Origin: NCEH01 sp040049195
GTDB lineage: Bacteria; Pseudomonadota; Alphaproteobacteria; Rhizobiales; Xanthobacteraceae
DNA: 64,000 nucleotides
Reading direction: 5' to 3' (one strand)
Assembly: GCF_040049195.1 (NCBI RefSeq)
Contig: NZ_JBDZDL010000002.1
Under the pieces are notes generated by a model. The model saw nothing but the letters and a program-made list of their open reading frames with translations. It made no database searches and was not told the origin of the DNA. Shown here in pieces: positions 36,362-45,598 of the stretch (position 1 is its first letter; each line of letters starts with the position of its first letter). Position numbers and translations under genes: made by a program.

Positions 36362-37876
36362 ATGACCACATGGCCCATCCTCTCCGTCGTCACCTTCCTG
36401 CCTCTGGTGGGGGCGCTGTTCATCCTCGTGGTGCGGGGTGATGATGCAGTGTCCGCCCGCAACGCCCGCTGGGTGGCGCTGTGGACGACCCTTGTCACCT
36501 TCATCGTCTCGCTGCTTCTGCTCCCGGGCTTCGACGCTAAGGCGGCCGGTTTCCAGTTCGTCGAGAAGCATCCCTGGCTTGGCGATGTCGCGGCCTACCA
36601 CATGGGCGTCGACGGCATTTCGCTGCCCCTCATCATCCTCACCACCTTCCTCATGCCCTTCTGCATCCTGGCCAGCTGGGACAGCGTGAAGAAGCGGGTG
36701 AAGGAATATATGATCGCGTTCCTGGTGCTTGAGACCCTGATGGTCGGCACCTTCTGCGCGCTCGATCTGGTGCTGTTCTACTTCTTCTTCGAAGCCGCCC
36801 TGATCCCGATGTTCCTCATCATCGGCATCTGGGGTGGTCCGCGCCGCATCTACGCCAGCTTCAAATTCTTCCTCTACACGCTGGCCGGTTCGGTGCTGAT
36901 GATGCTCGCCATCATGGCCATCTATTGGCAGGCCGGCACCACGGACGTGCCGACCCTGATGACCCACGGCTTCCCGGTGGGGATGCAGACCTGGCTCTGG
37001 CTGGCCTTCTTTGCCTCGTTCGCGGTGAAGATGCCCATGTGGCCGGTTCATACCTGGCTTCCCGACGCGCACGTGGAAGCGCCGACCGCCGGCTCGGTGA
37101 TCCTCGCGGGCGTTCTGCTGAAGATGGGCGGCTATGGCTTCATCCGCTACTCGCTGCCGATGTTCCCGGATGCCTCCCACCTGTTCGCGCCGCTGGTGTT
37201 CACGCTGTCGGTGGTGGCCATCATCTACACCTCGCTGGTGGCGCTGGTGCAGACCGACATCAAAAAGCTGATCGCCTATTCTTCCGTGGCGCACATGGGC
37301 TTTGTCACCATGGGCCTGTTCGCGATGAACGAGCAGGGCCTGCAGGGCGCCATGTTCCTCATGATCTCGCACGGCTTCGTGTCGGGCGCGCTGTTCCTCT
37401 GCGTCGGCGTGATCTACGACCGCATGCACACACGCGACATCGCCGCTTACGGCGGGCTCGTGAAGCGCATGCCGCTCTATGCGACCGCGTTCATGATTTT
37501 CACGATGGCCAATGTCGGGCTTCCCGGCACCTCCGGCTTCGTCGGTGAATTCCTCACCATGCTGGCGGCCTTCGAGCGCAACAGCTGGATCGCCTTCTTC
37601 GCCGCCACCGGCGTGATCTTCTCGGCCGCCTATGCGCTCTGGCTCTATTGGCGCGTAATCTTCGGGCCGCTTGAGAAGGACAATCTCAAGGACATCCTCG
37701 ATCTCGGCCCGCGCGAGATCGCCATCCTCGTCCCGCTCGTGGTGATCACCATCCTGTTCGGCTTCTGGCCGGCGCCGATCCTGGACATGACGTCCACGGC
37801 GGTGAATGCGGTGGTTGCCCGTACCGATACTGTCGCGTCGGCGGTGAAGACCGCCACGCTGATGTTCAGCTTCTGA
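36362..37876 (+). CDS. nuoM: NADH-quinone oxidoreductase subunit M
   Basis: This 504-residue ND4 homologue is a proton-pumping antiporter-like subunit with about 14 membrane helices. It includes the conserved glutamate region FFFEAALIPMFLIIG and the lysine helix FAVKMPMWPVHTWLPDAHVE. The ATG at 36362 with GGAG seven bases upstream was chosen. A GTG at 36356 overlapping the nuoL stop is an alternative that adds two residues. Confidence 0.97.
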   Translation: MTTWPILSVVTFLPLVGALFILVVRGDDAVSARNARWVALWTTLVTFIVSLLLLPGFDAKAAGFQFVEKHPWLGDVAAYHMGVDGISLPLIILTTFLMPFCILASWDSVKKRVKEYMIAFLVLETLMVGTFCALDLVLFYFFFEAALIPMFLIIGIWGGPRRIYASFKFFLYTLAGSVLMMLAIMAIYWQAGTTDVPTLMTHGFPVGMQTWLWLAFFASFAVKMPMWPVHTWLPDAHVEAPTAGSVILAGVLLKMGGYGFIRYSLPMFPDASHLFAPLVFTLSVVAIIYTSLVALVQTDIKKLIAYSSVAHMGFVTMGLFAMNEQGLQGAMFLMISHGFVSGALFLCVGVIYDRMHTRDIAAYGGLVKRMPLYATAFMIFTMANVGLPGTSGFVGEFLTMLAAFERNSWIAFFAATGVIFSAAYALWLYWRVIFGPLEKDNLKDILDLGPREIAILVPLVVITILFGFWPAPILDMTSTAVNAVVARTDTVASAVKTATLMFSF

Positions 37877-37890
37877 CCCGAGGTCGCCCG

Positions 37891-39318
37891 ATGTCGTCCC
37901 TGCCTCCGCTCGGCGCCGTTCTTCCCGAAGTCACGCTCGCCGTTTCGGCGATCGTGCTGCTGCTGGTCGGTGCGATCCGCGGCGAAGCGGCCGCCAATCT
38001 GGTGAACGGCCTCGCCATCGCGGTCCTTGCTGCCGCCGGTATCCTGGTTCTGATGGCCCCCCACGCCGCCATCTCGGCCTTTGGCGGCAGTCTCGTGATC
38101 GACGACTTCAGCCGCTTCATGAAGGCTCTCGCGATCCTGGGCGCCCTGGTGTCGCTGATCGTCTCCGTGCATTGGCTGAACCGCGAACGGCAGAGCAAGT
38201 TCGAGTATCCCGTGCTCATCCTCATCGCCACCCTCGGCATGTGCATGCTGGTGTCGGCGGGCGATCTGATCGCGCTGTATCTCGGGCTCGAACTGATGAG
38301 CCTCTCGCTGTATGTGGTCGCCGCCTACAATCGGGATTCGGTGCGCTCCACCGAGGCCGGCCTGAAATACTTCGTCCTCGGTGCGCTGTCCTCGGGCATG
38401 CTGCTTTACGGTTCCTCCCTGATCTACGGGTTCACGGATTCGGTGAACTTCGGCGCCATCGCTGCGGCCGCCACGACGCCCACCATCGGGCTCGTGTTCG
38501 GCATTGTGTTCCTGTTCGCGGGCCTGTGCTTCAAGGTTTCCGCGGTGCCGTTCCACATGTGGACGCCGGATGTGTACGAAGGCGCGCCCACGCCAGTGAC
38601 CACCTTCTTCGCCACCGCTCCGAAGGTCGCCGCCATGGCCGTTTTCCTGCGGGTCGCCGTGGAAGCCTTCCCGCACATCACGCATTCCTGGCAGCAGATC
38701 ATCACGTTCGTGTCCATCGCCTCGATGGTGCTCGGTGCGTTCGCTGCCATCGGCCAGCGCAATATCAAGCGCCTGCTGGCCTATTCCTCCATCGGGCACA
38801 TGGGTTTCGCTTTGGTCGGGCTGGCCGCCGCCACTCCGCAGGGCATCCGTGGCGTGCTGGTCTATATGGCGATCTATGTCGCCATGACCCTGGGCAGCTT
38901 CGCCTGCGTCCTTTCCATGCGCCGTAACGGCAATGCGGTCGAGAACGTGGACGACCTGGCCGGCCTCGCGCGGACCAATCCCATGATGGCTTTGCTACTG
39001 GGCGGGCTGATGTTCTCGCTTGCAGGTATCCCGCCGCTGGCCGGCTTCCTGGCGAAATATTACGTGTTTCTCGCGGCGATCGAGGCGGGCCTGTATGGCC
39101 TGGCTGTGATCGGCGTGCTCGCCTCGGTGGTGGGCGCCTATTATTACCTCCGGGTGGTCAAGATCATGTATTTTGACGAGCCGGCGGAAGCGTTCGACCC
39201 CATGCCCGGTGAACTGAAGGCGGTGCTGGGCCTTTCCGGCCTGTTCACCATCTTCTATTTCGTCTATCCCTCGCCGCTGATCAACGCGGCCGGTGTGGCC
39301 GCCCGGGCACTTTTCTGA
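37891..39318 (+). CDS. nuoN: NADH-quinone oxidoreductase subunit N
   Basis: This 475-residue ND2 homologue is the third antiporter-like subunit. The family markers are the early LYLGLELMSLSLYVVAAYNR, the helix FKVSAVPFHMWTPDVYEGAP and the following TTFFATAPKVAAMAVF. It ends the nuo operon. birA begins three bases after its stop, so the metabolic genes downstream are probably on the same transcript. Confidence 0.97.
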   Translation: MSSLPPLGAVLPEVTLAVSAIVLLLVGAIRGEAAANLVNGLAIAVLAAAGILVLMAPHAAISAFGGSLVIDDFSRFMKALAILGALVSLIVSVHWLNRERQSKFEYPVLILIATLGMCMLVSAGDLIALYLGLELMSLSLYVVAAYNRDSVRSTEAGLKYFVLGALSSGMLLYGSSLIYGFTDSVNFGAIAAAATTPTIGLVFGIVFLFAGLCFKVSAVPFHMWTPDVYEGAPTPVTTFFATAPKVAAMAVFLRVAVEAFPHITHSWQQIITFVSIASMVLGAFAAIGQRNIKRLLAYSSIGHMGFALVGLAAATPQGIRGVLVYMAIYVAMTLGSFACVLSMRRNGNAVENVDDLAGLARTNPMMALLLGGLMFSLAGIPPLAGFLAKYYVFLAAIEAGLYGLAVIGVLASVVGAYYYLRVVKIMYFDEPAEAFDPMPGELKAVLGLSGLFTIFYFVYPSPLINAAGVAARALF

Positions 39319-39321
39319 ACT

Positions 39322-40089
39322 ATGGCGGCGCAGCGTTTTCAAAGCTCAACGATCCCCATCGTCCGATTCACTGAGATCGGTTCGACCAATGCGGAAGGTC
39401 TCGCGCGGCTCAGCCGTGGCGAGGCCATGCCCGTTTGGCTGGTGGCTGACATTCAGAGCGCTGGGCGCGGCCGGCGCGGCCGGCCCTGGACGAGTGAACT
39501 CGGCAATCTCTTTGCAACCCTCGTTTTGCCGAATCCGGCCCCGGTGGCGCACGTGGCGCAGCTTTGCTTCGTCGCCGGCCTGGCATTGCGCGATGCCGTG
39601 CTGGCAGCCGCGCCGCTGCTGACCACGGATGGGCTCAAGCTGAAATGGCCCAATGACCTGATTCTGGATGGTGGCAAGCTCGCCGGCATCCTGGTGGAAG
39701 GCGGCACCGACGCGGCGGGGCGCCCGGCGGCGGTCATCGGGTTCGGGGTCAACTGCCTTCACCATCCCGAGGACCTGCCGTATCGGGCCACCAGCCTCGA
39801 AGCTGCCGGTGCCCCGACGGCGCCGGACCGGGTGCTGGAAGCCCTCGACCGGGCCATGGCGGTGCGCCTCAACCAATGGAATGGCGGCAACGGTTTTCCT
39901 TCGGTCCGCACGGACTGGATGCGCCACGCCCTTGCGATCGGCGATACGGTCACGGTGCGCATTGGCGAGCGGGAAGTTACGGGACGTTTCGAGAGCATTG
40001 ATGCCCGCGGCGCCATGATGTTGCGGCGGCGGGACGGAATTGCAGAGATCATCACCGCCGGCGATGTCTCCCTGCCGAAGGCGGAATGA
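39322..40089 (+). CDS. birA: Biotin--[acetyl-CoA-carboxylase] ligase, catalytic domain only
   Basis: This 255-residue ligase activates biotin to biotinyl-AMP and attaches it to carboxylase carrier lysines. The biotin/AMP-binding motif GRGRRG (48-53) and the KWPNDL block (K108) are present, followed by the C-terminal SH3-like domain. The N-terminal DNA-binding domain of E. coli BirA is missing, so it is not expected to repress the biotin genes. In many Rhizobiales it sits between nuoN and RNase J, as here. Confidence 0.93.
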   Translation: MAAQRFQSSTIPIVRFTEIGSTNAEGLARLSRGEAMPVWLVADIQSAGRGRRGRPWTSELGNLFATLVLPNPAPVAHVAQLCFVAGLALRDAVLAAAPLLTTDGLKLKWPNDLILDGGKLAGILVEGGTDAAGRPAAVIGFGVNCLHHPEDLPYRATSLEAAGAPTAPDRVLEALDRAMAVRLNQWNGGNGFPSVRTDWMRHALAIGDTVTVRIGEREVTGRFESIDARGAMMLRRRDGIAEIITAGDVSLPKAE

Positions 40090-40097
40090 TAGGTCAC

Positions 40098-41765
40098 ATG
40101 GCGGAACAGAACGAGCTGGTCTTCGCACCCCTAGGCGGGGTGGGGGAGATCGGCATGAATCTTGGTCTTTATGGTTTCGGCCCGCGGCGTGCCCGCAAAT
40201 GGCTGATGATGGACCTCGGCATGAGCTTCGCCGGGGATGAGGCGCCGGGTGTAGATCTCGTGTTGCCCGATATTCGCTTCCTGGAAAAAGAAAAGGCGAA
40301 CATCGTCGGGTTGATCCTCACGCACGGGCATGAGGATCACGTGGGTGCGGTAATCGACCTGTGGCCACGCCTGAAATGTCCGATCTATACGACCGCCTTC
40401 ACCGCCGGCCTGCTTGAGGCGAAGCGGTGGGGAGAGCCGGGCGCGCCGAACATTCCGGTCACCGTCGTGCGGGCGGGGGCGAAGATTTCCATCGGCCCGT
40501 TCGAGGTGGAATTCATCCCGGTCGCCCATTCGATTCCCGACAGCCACGCGGTTGCCCTGCGCACCCCGCTGGGCCTGGTGCTGCATACGGGCGACTGGAA
40601 GCTCGATCCGACCCCGATTGTCGGTTCGGTCACCGATATCGCTCGGCTGAGTGCGCTGGGCGATGAGGGCGTGCGCGCGATTATCTGCGATTCCACGAAC
40701 GCCATCCGTGACGGCGTTTCGCCATCGGAGGCCGATGTCGGTGCGACGCTGAAGGAAATCGTCGCAAACGCCAAGCACCGCATTTGTTTCACCACCTTCT
40801 CGTCCAACGTGGCGCGGGTGCGCTCCATCGCCGAGGCGGCGCTGGCCGCTGACCGCGAAGTGGTGGTGGTCGGGCGGGCTATGGAGCGGGTGATTGGGGT
40901 TGCCCGCGAACACGGCATGCTCGACGGCATTCCGCCGTTCCGGGGCGCCGACGCCTACGGCTATCTTCCGCGCGACAAGGTGGTTGCGCTTCTCACGGGC
41001 TCGCAAGGCGAGCCCCGCGCCGCCTTGAGCCGCATCGCCACGGACGATCATCCGGAGATCGCCTTGTCGAAGGGCGATCTCGTGGTGTTTTCCTCCCGCA
41101 CCATTCCCGGCAACGAGAAGGTGGTGAACACCGTCATCAACGGCCTGGTGAAGCGCGGCGTGCGTGTCATGACCGACCGGGACGCCCTGGTGCATGTGTC
41201 TGGCCATCCGCGCCGTGGCGAGCTGGAGCAGATGTACGGCTGGGTGCGCCCGCAGGTGTCTGTGCCTGTGCACGGCGAGCCCATGCATCTTGCCGAGCAC
41301 GCGGCGCTGGCGCGGCGCGTCGGCGTGCCGGAAGTGGTGAGCTGTTTCGACGGCAACGTCATCCGCCTCGCTCCCGGGCCAGCGGAGCGGGTGGACGATA
41401 TCCCCTTCGGCCGCCTCTATAAGGACGGACGGCTGCTGGTATCCGACACCGCTTCGACCATTCCGGAGCGGCGGCGCCTGGGGTTCGTGGGCGTCGTCTC
41501 GGTGGCGCTCGCCGTGGACCAGAAAGGCGCGCTCGTGGGCGAACCCGCCTTGGAGCTGACCGGCATTCCCGAGCGCGGGGAGGGCGGCATCGATATGCTT
41601 GACCATGTGTTCGATACCGTGGTCGCCACCATGAACGGCTTGCCGCGTGCCCGCCGCCGCGACCCGGATGCCCTTGCTGAGACCATTGAACGCGCGGTGC
41701 GCGCTGCGGTGAACGGCCTCTGGGGCAAAAAACCGGTTTGCCACGTCCATATTCTCGAAGTTTGA
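40098..41765 (+). CDS. rnj: Ribonuclease J
   Basis: This 555-residue metallo-beta-lactamase/beta-CASP nuclease has a metal motif HGHEDH with H76, H78, D80 and H81. Further motifs are VAHSIPDSHA, the HTGDWKLD region, and the beta-CASP stretch with the histidine in VHVSGHPRRGE. RNase J has 5'-exonuclease and endonuclease activity in mRNA decay and rRNA processing, and it is common in Rhizobiales alongside RNase E. The ATG at 40098 matches the family start; an ATG at 40086 overlapping the birA stop is an alternative. Confidence 0.93.
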   Translation: MAEQNELVFAPLGGVGEIGMNLGLYGFGPRRARKWLMMDLGMSFAGDEAPGVDLVLPDIRFLEKEKANIVGLILTHGHEDHVGAVIDLWPRLKCPIYTTAFTAGLLEAKRWGEPGAPNIPVTVVRAGAKISIGPFEVEFIPVAHSIPDSHAVALRTPLGLVLHTGDWKLDPTPIVGSVTDIARLSALGDEGVRAIICDSTNAIRDGVSPSEADVGATLKEIVANAKHRICFTTFSSNVARVRSIAEAALAADREVVVVGRAMERVIGVAREHGMLDGIPPFRGADAYGYLPRDKVVALLTGSQGEPRAALSRIATDDHPEIALSKGDLVVFSSRTIPGNEKVVNTVINGLVKRGVRVMTDRDALVHVSGHPRRGELEQMYGWVRPQVSVPVHGEPMHLAEHAALARRVGVPEVVSCFDGNVIRLAPGPAERVDDIPFGRLYKDGRLLVSDTASTIPERRRLGFVGVVSVALAVDQKGALVGEPALELTGIPERGEGGIDMLDHVFDTVVATMNGLPRARRRDPDALAETIERAVRAAVNGLWGKKPVCHVHILEV

Positions 41766-41824
41766 TGCGAGGCTGCGTGCGCCAAACCGGCGCCCGCGGC
41801 TCAACGGTGCTTCAGGAGGGGTTC

Positions 41825-42229
41825 ATGATCGGCCGGCTCAATCACGTGGCCATTGCGGTGCGCGATATCGCGGCAGCCTCCGCCCTCTATCGCGACACGC
41901 TCGGGGCGGATGTCTCCGAGATCGTGCCGCAGCACGAACATGGCGTGAGCACGGTCTTCATCAACCTGCCCAACACCAAGATCGAGCTGCTGGAGCCGCT
42001 CGGTGCGGATTCGCCGATCCTGAAATTCCTAGAGCGCAACCCGGACGGGGGCATCCATCACATCTGCTACGAGGTCGAGGATATCCTCGCCGCGCGGGAG
42101 CAGTTGAAGGCGACGGGCGCGCGGGTTCTGGGCAGCGGAGAGCCGAGAATTGGCGCGCACGGCAAGCCAGTGCTGTTCTTGCATCCGAAGGATTTCAACG
42201 GCACGCTCGTGGAGCTGGAACAGGCCTGA
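41825..42229 (+). CDS. mce: Methylmalonyl-CoA epimerase
   Basis: This 134-residue protein has a vicinal-oxygen-chelate fold and interconverts (R)- and (S)-methylmalonyl-CoA in propionate and polyhydroxyalkanoate-linked metabolism. It has the first metal-binding histidine in LNHVAIAV, the central VSTVFINLPNTKIELLEPL, the HHICYEV histidine, and a C-terminal glutamate in TLVELEQ. The start ATG follows the strong ribosome-binding site AGGAGG at 41814-41819. Confidence 0.93.
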   Translation: MIGRLNHVAIAVRDIAAASALYRDTLGADVSEIVPQHEHGVSTVFINLPNTKIELLEPLGADSPILKFLERNPDGGIHHICYEVEDILAAREQLKATGARVLGSGEPRIGAHGKPVLFLHPKDFNGTLVELEQA

Positions 42230-42242
42230 GGACGCGAAACCT

Positions 42243-42515
42243 GTGAAGATCGGATCGGTACTCGCCATCTATTTCATCGTGTGGTGGACGGTGCTGTTCG
42301 CCGTCCTGCCGTTCGGCGTGCGCTCGCAGGCCGAGGCCGATGATGTGGATCCCGGCACCGATCCCGGCGCGCCGACGCGCCCGTTCCTGATGCGCAAGGT
42401 CGCTGCGACCACGCTGGTGGCGGCGGTGGTCACCTTCGGGCTGTTCTATATCGTCATGAATGGCATCCTCACGCTTGAGGATTTTCCCATGCCGTTCAGC
42501 ATCAGCGACGAGTGA
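42243..42515 (+). CDS. DUF1467 family small membrane protein
   Basis: This 90-residue protein has two membrane helices. The first block, FIVWWTVLFAVLPFGVRSQ, is the signature of DUF1467, and a short acidic loop connects it to the second helix. Its function is unknown. The start is taken as the GTG 13 bases after mce, because the family begins just before the first helix. It ends the transcript, with a terminator 75 bases downstream. Confidence 0.85.
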   Translation: MKIGSVLAIYFIVWWTVLFAVLPFGVRSQAEADDVDPGTDPGAPTRPFLMRKVAATTLVAAVVTFGLFYIVMNGILTLEDFPMPFSISDE

Positions 42516-42590
42516 GCGGGCGGCGCGCCGAAGATTCGCGCCCTGCGTGAACCATTGGAAACCGGTGCGGAAACGCGCGGATGAAAAAAG

Positions 42591-42620
42591 AAAGGCGAGA
42601 CCGAGGTCTCGCCTTTTTCT
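42591..42620. terminator. Intrinsic terminator, functional in both directions
   Basis: A long stem AAAGGCGAGACC/GGTCTCGCCTTT (42591-42616, closing GA) is followed by TTTCT on + and by CTTTCTTTTTT on -. It would end the mce-DUF1467 transcript on +, and equally any transcript arriving leftward from 42621 onwards. Confidence 0.9.
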
Positions 42621-42624
42621 CGTT

Positions 42625-42807
42625 CTAATGCACCTTATTCTGGTTCGCCGCGGGTGCAGCCGCTCGATCCTTCAGTGCTGCCGTTCCCGAATTACGCGCG
42701 CCATCTTTGACGGTCGTCGGTCGGCTTGTTGTTGATGATCCTCCCGAGACCCGGACCCTCCCCATCGTGCCGCTCGAGCACAATGGCGGTCCCCTTTCTT
42801 TTGGCAC
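42625..42807 (-). CDS. Possible 60-codon ORF reading into the terminator
   Basis: A 60-codon minus-strand frame from a GTG ends five bases short of the T-rich side of the terminator. The product would be basic, Ser/Thr/Arg-rich and unrecognised. No ribosome-binding site is visible, so the region may instead produce a small RNA, or nothing. Confidence 0.2.
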   Translation of the reverse strand: MPKERGPPLCSSGTMGRVRVSGGSSTTSRPTTVKDGARNSGTAALKDRAAAPAANQNKVH

Positions 42808-42863
42808 GGTGAAAGTAGAACAAGATTTACGCCTTTGTCATCCTTGCGCCGCAATAGATGATT

Positions 42864-42878
42864 TGTTGCGACGCAACA
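42864..42878. promoter_or_regulatory. Inverted repeat upstream of proS
   Basis: TGTTGCGACGCAACA is a perfect 6-bp inverted repeat around a 3-base centre, about 90 bases upstream of the proS ATG. It could be an operator, but nothing identifies a binding protein. Confidence 0.25.
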
Positions 42879-42968
42879 CGGAGGCGGTTCCGGCGGGCTT
42901 GTATTTTGCCGACCGTTCCGCTTTCTCTCCGCCACGCCTTTGAAACGTCCAGCCGCAGAGTCATCCAG

Positions 42969-44291
42969 ATGCGCTTGTCCCGCTATTTTCTGCCCATCCT
43001 TCGTGAAGTCCCGAAGGAGGCGGAGATCGTCTCGCACCGGCTCATGCTGCGCGCCGGCATGGTGCGGCAGGAGAGCGCGGGCATCTATGCCTGGCTTCCC
43101 CTTGGCCATCGCGTGCTGACCAAGATCTGCAACATCATCCGCGAAGAGCAGAACCGCGCCGGCGCCAACGAGATGTTGATGCCCACCATCCAGTCGGCGG
43201 ACCTGTGGCGCGAGAGCGGGCGCTATGACGACTATGGCAAGGAAATGCTGCGCATCCGCGACCGGCACGATCGCGAGATGCTGTTCGGCCCGACCAATGA
43301 GGAAATGATCACCGAGATCGTGCGGGCCTATGTGAAATCCTACAAGAGCCTGCCGCTGAACCTTTACCATATCCAGTGGAAGTTCCGCGACGAGGTGCGC
43401 CCGCGCTTCGGCGTTTACCGCTCGCGCGAGTTTTTGATGAAGGATGCCTATTCCTTCGACCTCGATGCGGAAGGCGCCCGCCATTCCTACAACAAGATGT
43501 TCGTCGCCTATTTGCGCACCTTCTCGCGGATGGGGCTGAAAGCGATTCCCATGGTGGCCGATACCGGGCCGATCGGCGGCAATCTCTCGCACGAATTCAT
43601 CATTCTCGCCTCGACCGGCGAGAGCGAGGTGTTCTGTCATGCCGACTATTTGGATCTGGCGCCGCCGCCGGCCGACGTGAATTTCGACGATGTCACCCAG
43701 CTCCAGGGCGTGTTCGACCAGTGGACGAAGCTCTACGCCGCGACTTCCGAAAAGCATGACGAAGCCGCCTTCGCCGCCATACCCGAGGCGCGCCGCATGG
43801 CCGCACGCGGCATCGAGGTGGGACATATCTTCTATTTCGGCACCAAATATTCCGACCCCTTCGGTGCCAAGGTGCAGGGCCCCGATGGCGCCGAGCATCC
43901 GATCCACATGGGCTCCTACGGCATCGGCCCGTCGCGCCTGGTGGCGGCGATGATCGAAGCCTCCCATGACGAGAACGGCATCATCTGGCCGGACGCGGTC
44001 GCGCCGTTCCAGGTGGGCATCCTCAACCTCAAGGTGGGTGATGCGGCGGTGGATGGCGCCTGCGCCGAGCTTTACGCGAAGCTCACCGCCAGCGGGGTCG
44101 ACGTGCTCTATGACGATACCGAGGAACGGGCCGGTGCGAAATTCGCCACCGCCGATCTCATCGGCCTGCCGTGGCAGATCCTCGTCGGGCCGAAGAGCCT
44201 TGCCGAGGGCAAGGTCGAGCTGAAGCGCCGCTCCGACGGCTCGCGCGAACTCATGTCCATCGCGGACGCCTATGAAAGGCTCAAGAAATGA
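42969..44291 (+). CDS. proS: Prolyl-tRNA synthetase, short type without editing insert
   Basis: This 440-residue class II synthetase charges tRNA-Pro. Motif 2 (FRDEVRPRFGVYRSREFLMKD region) and motif 3 (GSYGIGPSRLVAAMIE) are clear, followed by the C-terminal anticodon-binding domain. The ~180-residue INS editing domain of E. coli ProS is missing between motifs 2 and 3, as known for alphaproteobacteria. The ATG at 42969 matches the family start MRLSRYFLPILRE. Its stop lies just before lolC. Confidence 0.95.
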   Translation: MRLSRYFLPILREVPKEAEIVSHRLMLRAGMVRQESAGIYAWLPLGHRVLTKICNIIREEQNRAGANEMLMPTIQSADLWRESGRYDDYGKEMLRIRDRHDREMLFGPTNEEMITEIVRAYVKSYKSLPLNLYHIQWKFRDEVRPRFGVYRSREFLMKDAYSFDLDAEGARHSYNKMFVAYLRTFSRMGLKAIPMVADTGPIGGNLSHEFIILASTGESEVFCHADYLDLAPPPADVNFDDVTQLQGVFDQWTKLYAATSEKHDEAAFAAIPEARRMAARGIEVGHIFYFGTKYSDPFGAKVQGPDGAEHPIHMGSYGIGPSRLVAAMIEASHDENGIIWPDAVAPFQVGILNLKVGDAAVDGACAELYAKLTASGVDVLYDDTEERAGAKFATADLIGLPWQILVGPKSLAEGKVELKRRSDGSRELMSIADAYERLKK

Positions 44292-44305
44292 CGGGAGGCC
44301 AGCGC

Positions 44306-45598
44306 ATGGCTCCAGCTTCTGCGGCCCGCTCGGAAGAACCGACGGGCACGCGGCCGTTTTCGGCCTTCGAGTGGATGCTGTCCCTGCGCTACTTGCGGGC
44401 ACGCCGCAAGGAAGGCTTCATCTCGGTGATCGCCGGCTTTTCGTTTCTGGGCATCGTGCTCGGTGTCGCCACCCTCATCATCGTCATGGCGGTGATGAAC
44501 GGCTTCCGGCAGGAATTGCTCGGCAAGATCCTCGGCCTCAACGGCCACCTGCTGGTGCAGCCGCTGGAAACGCCGCTCACCGATTACATCGCGGTGGCGG
44601 ACCGCATCGCCAAGCTCAACGGCGTAAGGCTCGCCGTGCCGCTGGTGGAAGGCCAGGCGCTGGCCTCCTCGCCCTACAATGCCAGCGGCGTCCTGGCGCG
44701 GGGCTTGTCCGAGAAGGATCTGCGCGGCCTGCCTTCGATCGCCAACAATATTCGCCAGGGCAGCCTGGAAGGCTTCGACCAGGGGCAGGGCGTGGCGATC
44801 GGCAAGCGGCTCGCCGACCAGCTGGCCCTGAGGGCTGGCGACAACATCACCCTTGTGGCGCCGCGGGGTGCCGTGACCCCCATGGGCACGTCGCCGCGCA
44901 TCAAGGTCTATAAGATCGCGGCGGTGTTCGAGATCGGCATGTCGGAATACGACAGCGCCTTCCTCTTCATGCCGCTGCCGGAGGCGCAAGCCTATTTCAA
45001 CCGCGCGAACGATGTGAACGCCATCGAGGTGTACATCGACAATCCCGACGACGTGGCCATCCTGAAGCCGGCGATCCAGGCGGCGGCGGAGCGGCCGGTC
45101 TATCTGGTGGACTGGCGCCAGCGCAACGCCACCTTCTTCAACGCGCTCCAGGTGGAGCGCAACGTGATGTTCCTCATCCTCACGCTGATCGTGCTGGTGG
45201 CGGCGCTGAACATCGTGTCCGGCCTCATCATGCTGGTGAAGGACAAGGGGCGCGACATCGCCGTGCTGCGCACCATGGGGGCGACGCAGGGCGCGGTGAT
45301 GCGGGTGTTCCTCATCACCGGCGCCAGCATCGGCGTGGTGGGAACGCTCGTCGGGCTGGCGATCGGGGTGCTGGTCTGCCTCAATATCGAGGAGATCCGC
45401 CGCTTCATCTCCTATCTCACCTCCACCGAGCTGTTCTCGCCGGAGCTGTATTATCTGAGCCGCCTGCCGGCGCAGATGAATGTCGGGGAAACAACCTCGG
45501 TCGTGGTCATGGCCCTTGTGCTCTCGCTGCTTGCCACCCTTTATCCCTCCTGGCGGGCCGCGCGGCTCGATCCGGTGGAAGCGTTGAGATACGAGTGA
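44306..45598 (+). CDS. lolC: Lipoprotein-releasing ABC transporter permease LolC/LolE
   Basis: This 430-residue inner-membrane protein has one membrane helix at the N-terminus (GFSFLGIVLGVATLIIVMAV), a large periplasmic domain, and three helices at the C-terminus in the MacB/FtsX arrangement. With LolD it extracts outer-membrane lipoproteins for transfer to LolA. The chosen ATG is preceded by GGGAGG seven bases upstream; an ATG at 44288 overlapping the proS stop is the alternative. It overlaps lolD by one base. Confidence 0.93.
   Translation: MAPASAARSEEPTGTRPFSAFEWMLSLRYLRARRKEGFISVIAGFSFLGIVLGVATLIIVMAVMNGFRQELLGKILGLNGHLLVQPLETPLTDYIAVADRIAKLNGVRLAVPLVEGQALASSPYNASGVLARGLSEKDLRGLPSIANNIRQGSLEGFDQGQGVAIGKRLADQLALRAGDNITLVAPRGAVTPMGTSPRIKVYKIAAVFEIGMSEYDSAFLFMPLPEAQAYFNRANDVNAIEVYIDNPDDVAILKPAIQAAAERPVYLVDWRQRNATFFNALQVERNVMFLILTLIVLVAALNIVSGLIMLVKDKGRDIAVLRTMGATQGAVMRVFLITGASIGVVGTLVGLAIGVLVCLNIEEIRRFISYLTSTELFSPELYYLSRLPAQMNVGETTSVVVMALVLSLLATLYPSWRAARLDPVEALRYE

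Larger units (their letters stand above)
42621..42968. other. 348-base stretch between the terminator and proS, no confident gene
   Basis: Short open frames exist on both strands; the 60-codon minus-strand frame (42625-42807) ends against the terminator. An inverted repeat TGTTGC/GCAACA occurs at 42864-42878. The proS promoter should lie here, but I cannot place it. Confidence 0.55.

Noticed and set aside
42707..42943. 78-codon plus-strand frame upstream of proS
   Set aside because: No ribosome-binding site or family resemblance, and it competes with an equally weak minus-strand frame.
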